From: an uncultured Bacteroidota bacterium
Lineage (GTDB): Bacteria; Bacteroidota; Bacteroidia; 2-12-FULL-35-15
Assembly: GCA_903833025.1 (NCBI GenBank)
Contig: CAILDT010000320.1
Coordinates: 1 to 8,485 of the forward strand
Direction of reading: 5' to 3'
DNA: 8,485 nucleotides
The notes beneath the pieces are model-generated. The model was given only the letters and a program-made list of their open reading frames with translations. It did no database searches and was not told the DNA's origin. Of this stretch, positions 6,767 through 8,485 are shown one piece after another (within the stretch, counting starts at the first letter, position 1; each line of letters starts with the position of its first letter). Position numbers and translations under genes: made by a program.

Positions 6767-6773
6767 CGCCAAT

Positions 6774-8485
6774 ATGAAAAAAATACTTTACATAGTTTTA
6801 TTTACTTCTCTTATTTATTCCTGTGGCGGTGGCGATAAGCCCAAAGATGGTTTATTAAAAGCTAAAGGAGGTGCTTATTATGGAGGCGTTTTTAAAATGA
6901 ATGAAGTGGAAGATTTTCGTAATCTTTATCCGTTGCACGTTACCGGCACTATTTCTCATCACATCGCTAGCCAAATTTATGAAGGATTAGTAAAACTAAA
7001 ACAATCGGATTTAACTATTATACCTGCGTTAGCAGAAGAATGGAAGAAAAATGATGATGCCACTCAATGGACTTTCAACATTAGGAAAGGAGTGAAGTTT
7101 CACGATGATGATTGTTTCTCTGATGGCAAAGGACGCGAAGTAACTGCTGCGGATATAAAATTTTGTTTCGATAAACTTTGTACTGCCAGCCCTCAAAACG
7201 AATTGTTTAGCACCACCTTTAAAGACAGAGTAGTGGGGGCAAATCAATTTTTTGAGTCTACCGTAAAAAATAAACCTTTACCATCGGGGGTTTCAGGGAT
7301 AAAATTAATAGATGAATCAACAATACAAATAAATCTTACTCATCCATTTTCTGGGTTTCTAAATATTTTAACTACTAATGGTTGTTGGATATATCCGCAC
7401 GAAGCATTAGAAAAATATGGCGATATGATGGCAGAACATTGTGTGGGCACAGGTGCTTTTATAGGTAAAAAAACAAAGAAGGGAGAAACTGTTGAGTTGG
7501 TACGTAACCCTGATTATTGGGCTATTGATGATGATAGAAATCAATTGCCTTTGTTGGATGGTGTTACCATTAGTTTTATTAAAGATAAAAAACAGGAATT
7601 AGCTGCTTTCAAAAAAGGCGACCTTGATATGGTTTTCCGTATTCCGAATGAAATGATTTCTGAAATATTAAGTGAATATAATGGTGCAAACGAAAAAAGT
7701 GCTTCGTTCGATTTGCAAATTACTCCTGCAATGTCCATATTTTATTTAGGGTTCAATTGCCAAAGCGAAATATTTAAGAAAAAGGAAGTTCGCCTTGCAT
7801 TTAATTATGCTATCAACAGAAAACAAATAGTTGACCGCATACTTCAAGGAGATGGTGTTCCGGCAATTTATGGAATTGTACCTCCATCGTTAAAACAATA
7901 TGATTATAAGAGTTTGAAAGGTTATACGTTTGATACTACACTTGCTCGAAATTATTTGAGTGATGCCGGTTATCCTAACGGGAAAGGATTCCCAAAGATA
8001 ACCTTGCAGGTGGATAAAGATGGAGGGAACAGAAATATACAAGTAGCAACTGCAATTCAGGAAATGTTGAAGAAGAATTTAAACGTTGACATTTACATCA
8101 GTTTAAAAACCTTTTCGGAAAACTTGGAAAGCATAGAATCGGGAAATGCAGATTTTTTCCGTACCGGATGGAATGCTGATTATCCCGACCCCGAAAGTTT
8201 TCTTTCATTATTATATGGTAAAAATATTCCTGAAGTTTCGTCCGAAAAATCTTATTTGAATAGCAGCCGTTATCAAAACGAGAAGTTTGATATCTTTTAT
8301 ACACAAGCAATGCAGGAGGTAGATGAAAAGTTAAGAATGAATTTTTATTTAAAAGCCGACCAAATTGAATTGGATGAAGGTGCTATAATGCCCGTATTTT
8401 ATGATGAGAATTATAGGATGGTGCAAACAAGAGTAAAAAACTTTCCTGCAAACGCAATGGAGTATAGAGATTTATCAACCGTATA
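6774..8485 (+). CDS. ABC transporter substrate-binding lipoprotein, family 5 (3' partial)
   Basis: The reading frame from ATG 6774 stays open for 570 codons to the window edge. The N-terminus MKKILYIV ends in the lipobox L-I-Y-S-C (Cys17), so the protein is a lipoprotein facing the periplasm. It is a family 5 solute-binding protein (the peptide/nickel DppA/OppA type): IYEGLVKL at 68-75, PALAEEW at 84-90, then WTFNIRKGVKFHDD, EVTAADIKFCFDKL, the VRLAFNYAINRKQIV segment from residue 339, and GWNADYPDP at 465-473. Such proteins capture oligopeptides or similar ligands and deliver them to an ABC permease; substrate here cannot be told. The last codons read AMEYRDLSTV, close to where the family usually ends, so only a few residues are probably missing. 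No permease or ATPase gene is in the window; one could follow, or the gene could be an orphan. Confidence 0.93.
   Translation, partial: MKKILYIVLFTSLIYSCGGGDKPKDGLLKAKGGAYYGGVFKMNEVEDFRNLYPLHVTGTISHHIASQIYEGLVKLKQSDLTIIPALAEEWKKNDDATQWTFNIRKGVKFHDDDCFSDGKGREVTAADIKFCFDKLCTASPQNELFSTTFKDRVVGANQFFESTVKNKPLPSGVSGIKLIDESTIQINLTHPFSGFLNILTTNGCWIYPHEALEKYGDMMAEHCVGTGAFIGKKTKKGETVELVRNPDYWAIDDDRNQLPLLDGVTISFIKDKKQELAAFKKGDLDMVFRIPNEMISEILSEYNGANEKSASFDLQITPAMSIFYLGFNCQSEIFKKKEVRLAFNYAINRKQIVDRILQGDGVPAIYGIVPPSLKQYDYKSLKGYTFDTTLARNYLSDAGYPNGKGFPKITLQVDKDGGNRNIQVATAIQEMLKKNLNVDIYISLKTFSENLESIESGNADFFRTGWNADYPDPESFLSLLYGKNIPEVSSEKSYLNSSRYQNEKFDIFYTQAMQEVDEKLRMNFYLKADQIELDEGAIMPVFYDENYRMVQTRVKNFPANAMEYRDLSTV

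Noticed and set aside
7029..7738. Minus-strand open frames within the substrate-binding protein gene
   Set aside because: The plus-strand frame is continuous and has clear family motifs throughout; the minus-strand frames are shadows without signals.

Overview
The window reads as an AT-rich Bacteroidota chromosome fragment, probably from the Chitinophagales/Sphingobacteriia/Flavobacteriia side of the phylum. Four things support this. There are several matches to the Bacteroidota sigma-70 -7 element TAnnTTTG. Ribosome binding sites are A-rich rather than Shine-Dalgarno-like. Gene content is dominated by exported envelope proteins (two lipoproteins, two probable outer-membrane beta-barrels, one small basic secreted protein). 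The terminator is of the AAAAACCC/GGGTTTTT type. I could not identify a species.

Layout from left to right. Bases 1-402 carry no convincing gene. Bases about 31-212 hold an unusual array of about nine near-palindromic units (consensus AAAACCCTTGGGTTTT) with centres 20-21 bp apart. A -7 box at 362 then precedes a translationally coupled pair on the plus strand: an unrecognised 194-aa lipoprotein (403-987) and a 298-aa probable outer-membrane beta-barrel (987-1883). This pair ends in a bidirectional terminator that includes the stop codon and also serves the convergent small secreted basic protein (2199-1924, minus). Next comes a very large minus-strand gene (about 5896-2354) for a roughly 1180-aa outer-membrane beta-barrel-like surface protein of a Bacteroidota-typical family. 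A short divergent promoter region separates it from a complete exodeoxyribonuclease III gene (xth, 5969-6736, plus). Last, from 6774 and running off the right edge, is a family 5 (peptide/nickel type) ABC-transporter substrate-binding lipoprotein, probably missing only its last few residues. It is preceded by a -7 box so close to the ATG that its mRNA may be almost leaderless.

The genes do not form one pathway. The coupled lipoprotein/barrel pair looks like a small envelope module. The large barrel, the small secreted protein and the solute-binding lipoprotein are separate envelope functions. xth is housekeeping DNA repair. I see no mobile element, CRISPR array, RNA gene, phage gene or defence system. 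The least explained features are the ~20.5-bp-period palindrome array and the uncharacterised lipoprotein/barrel pair.
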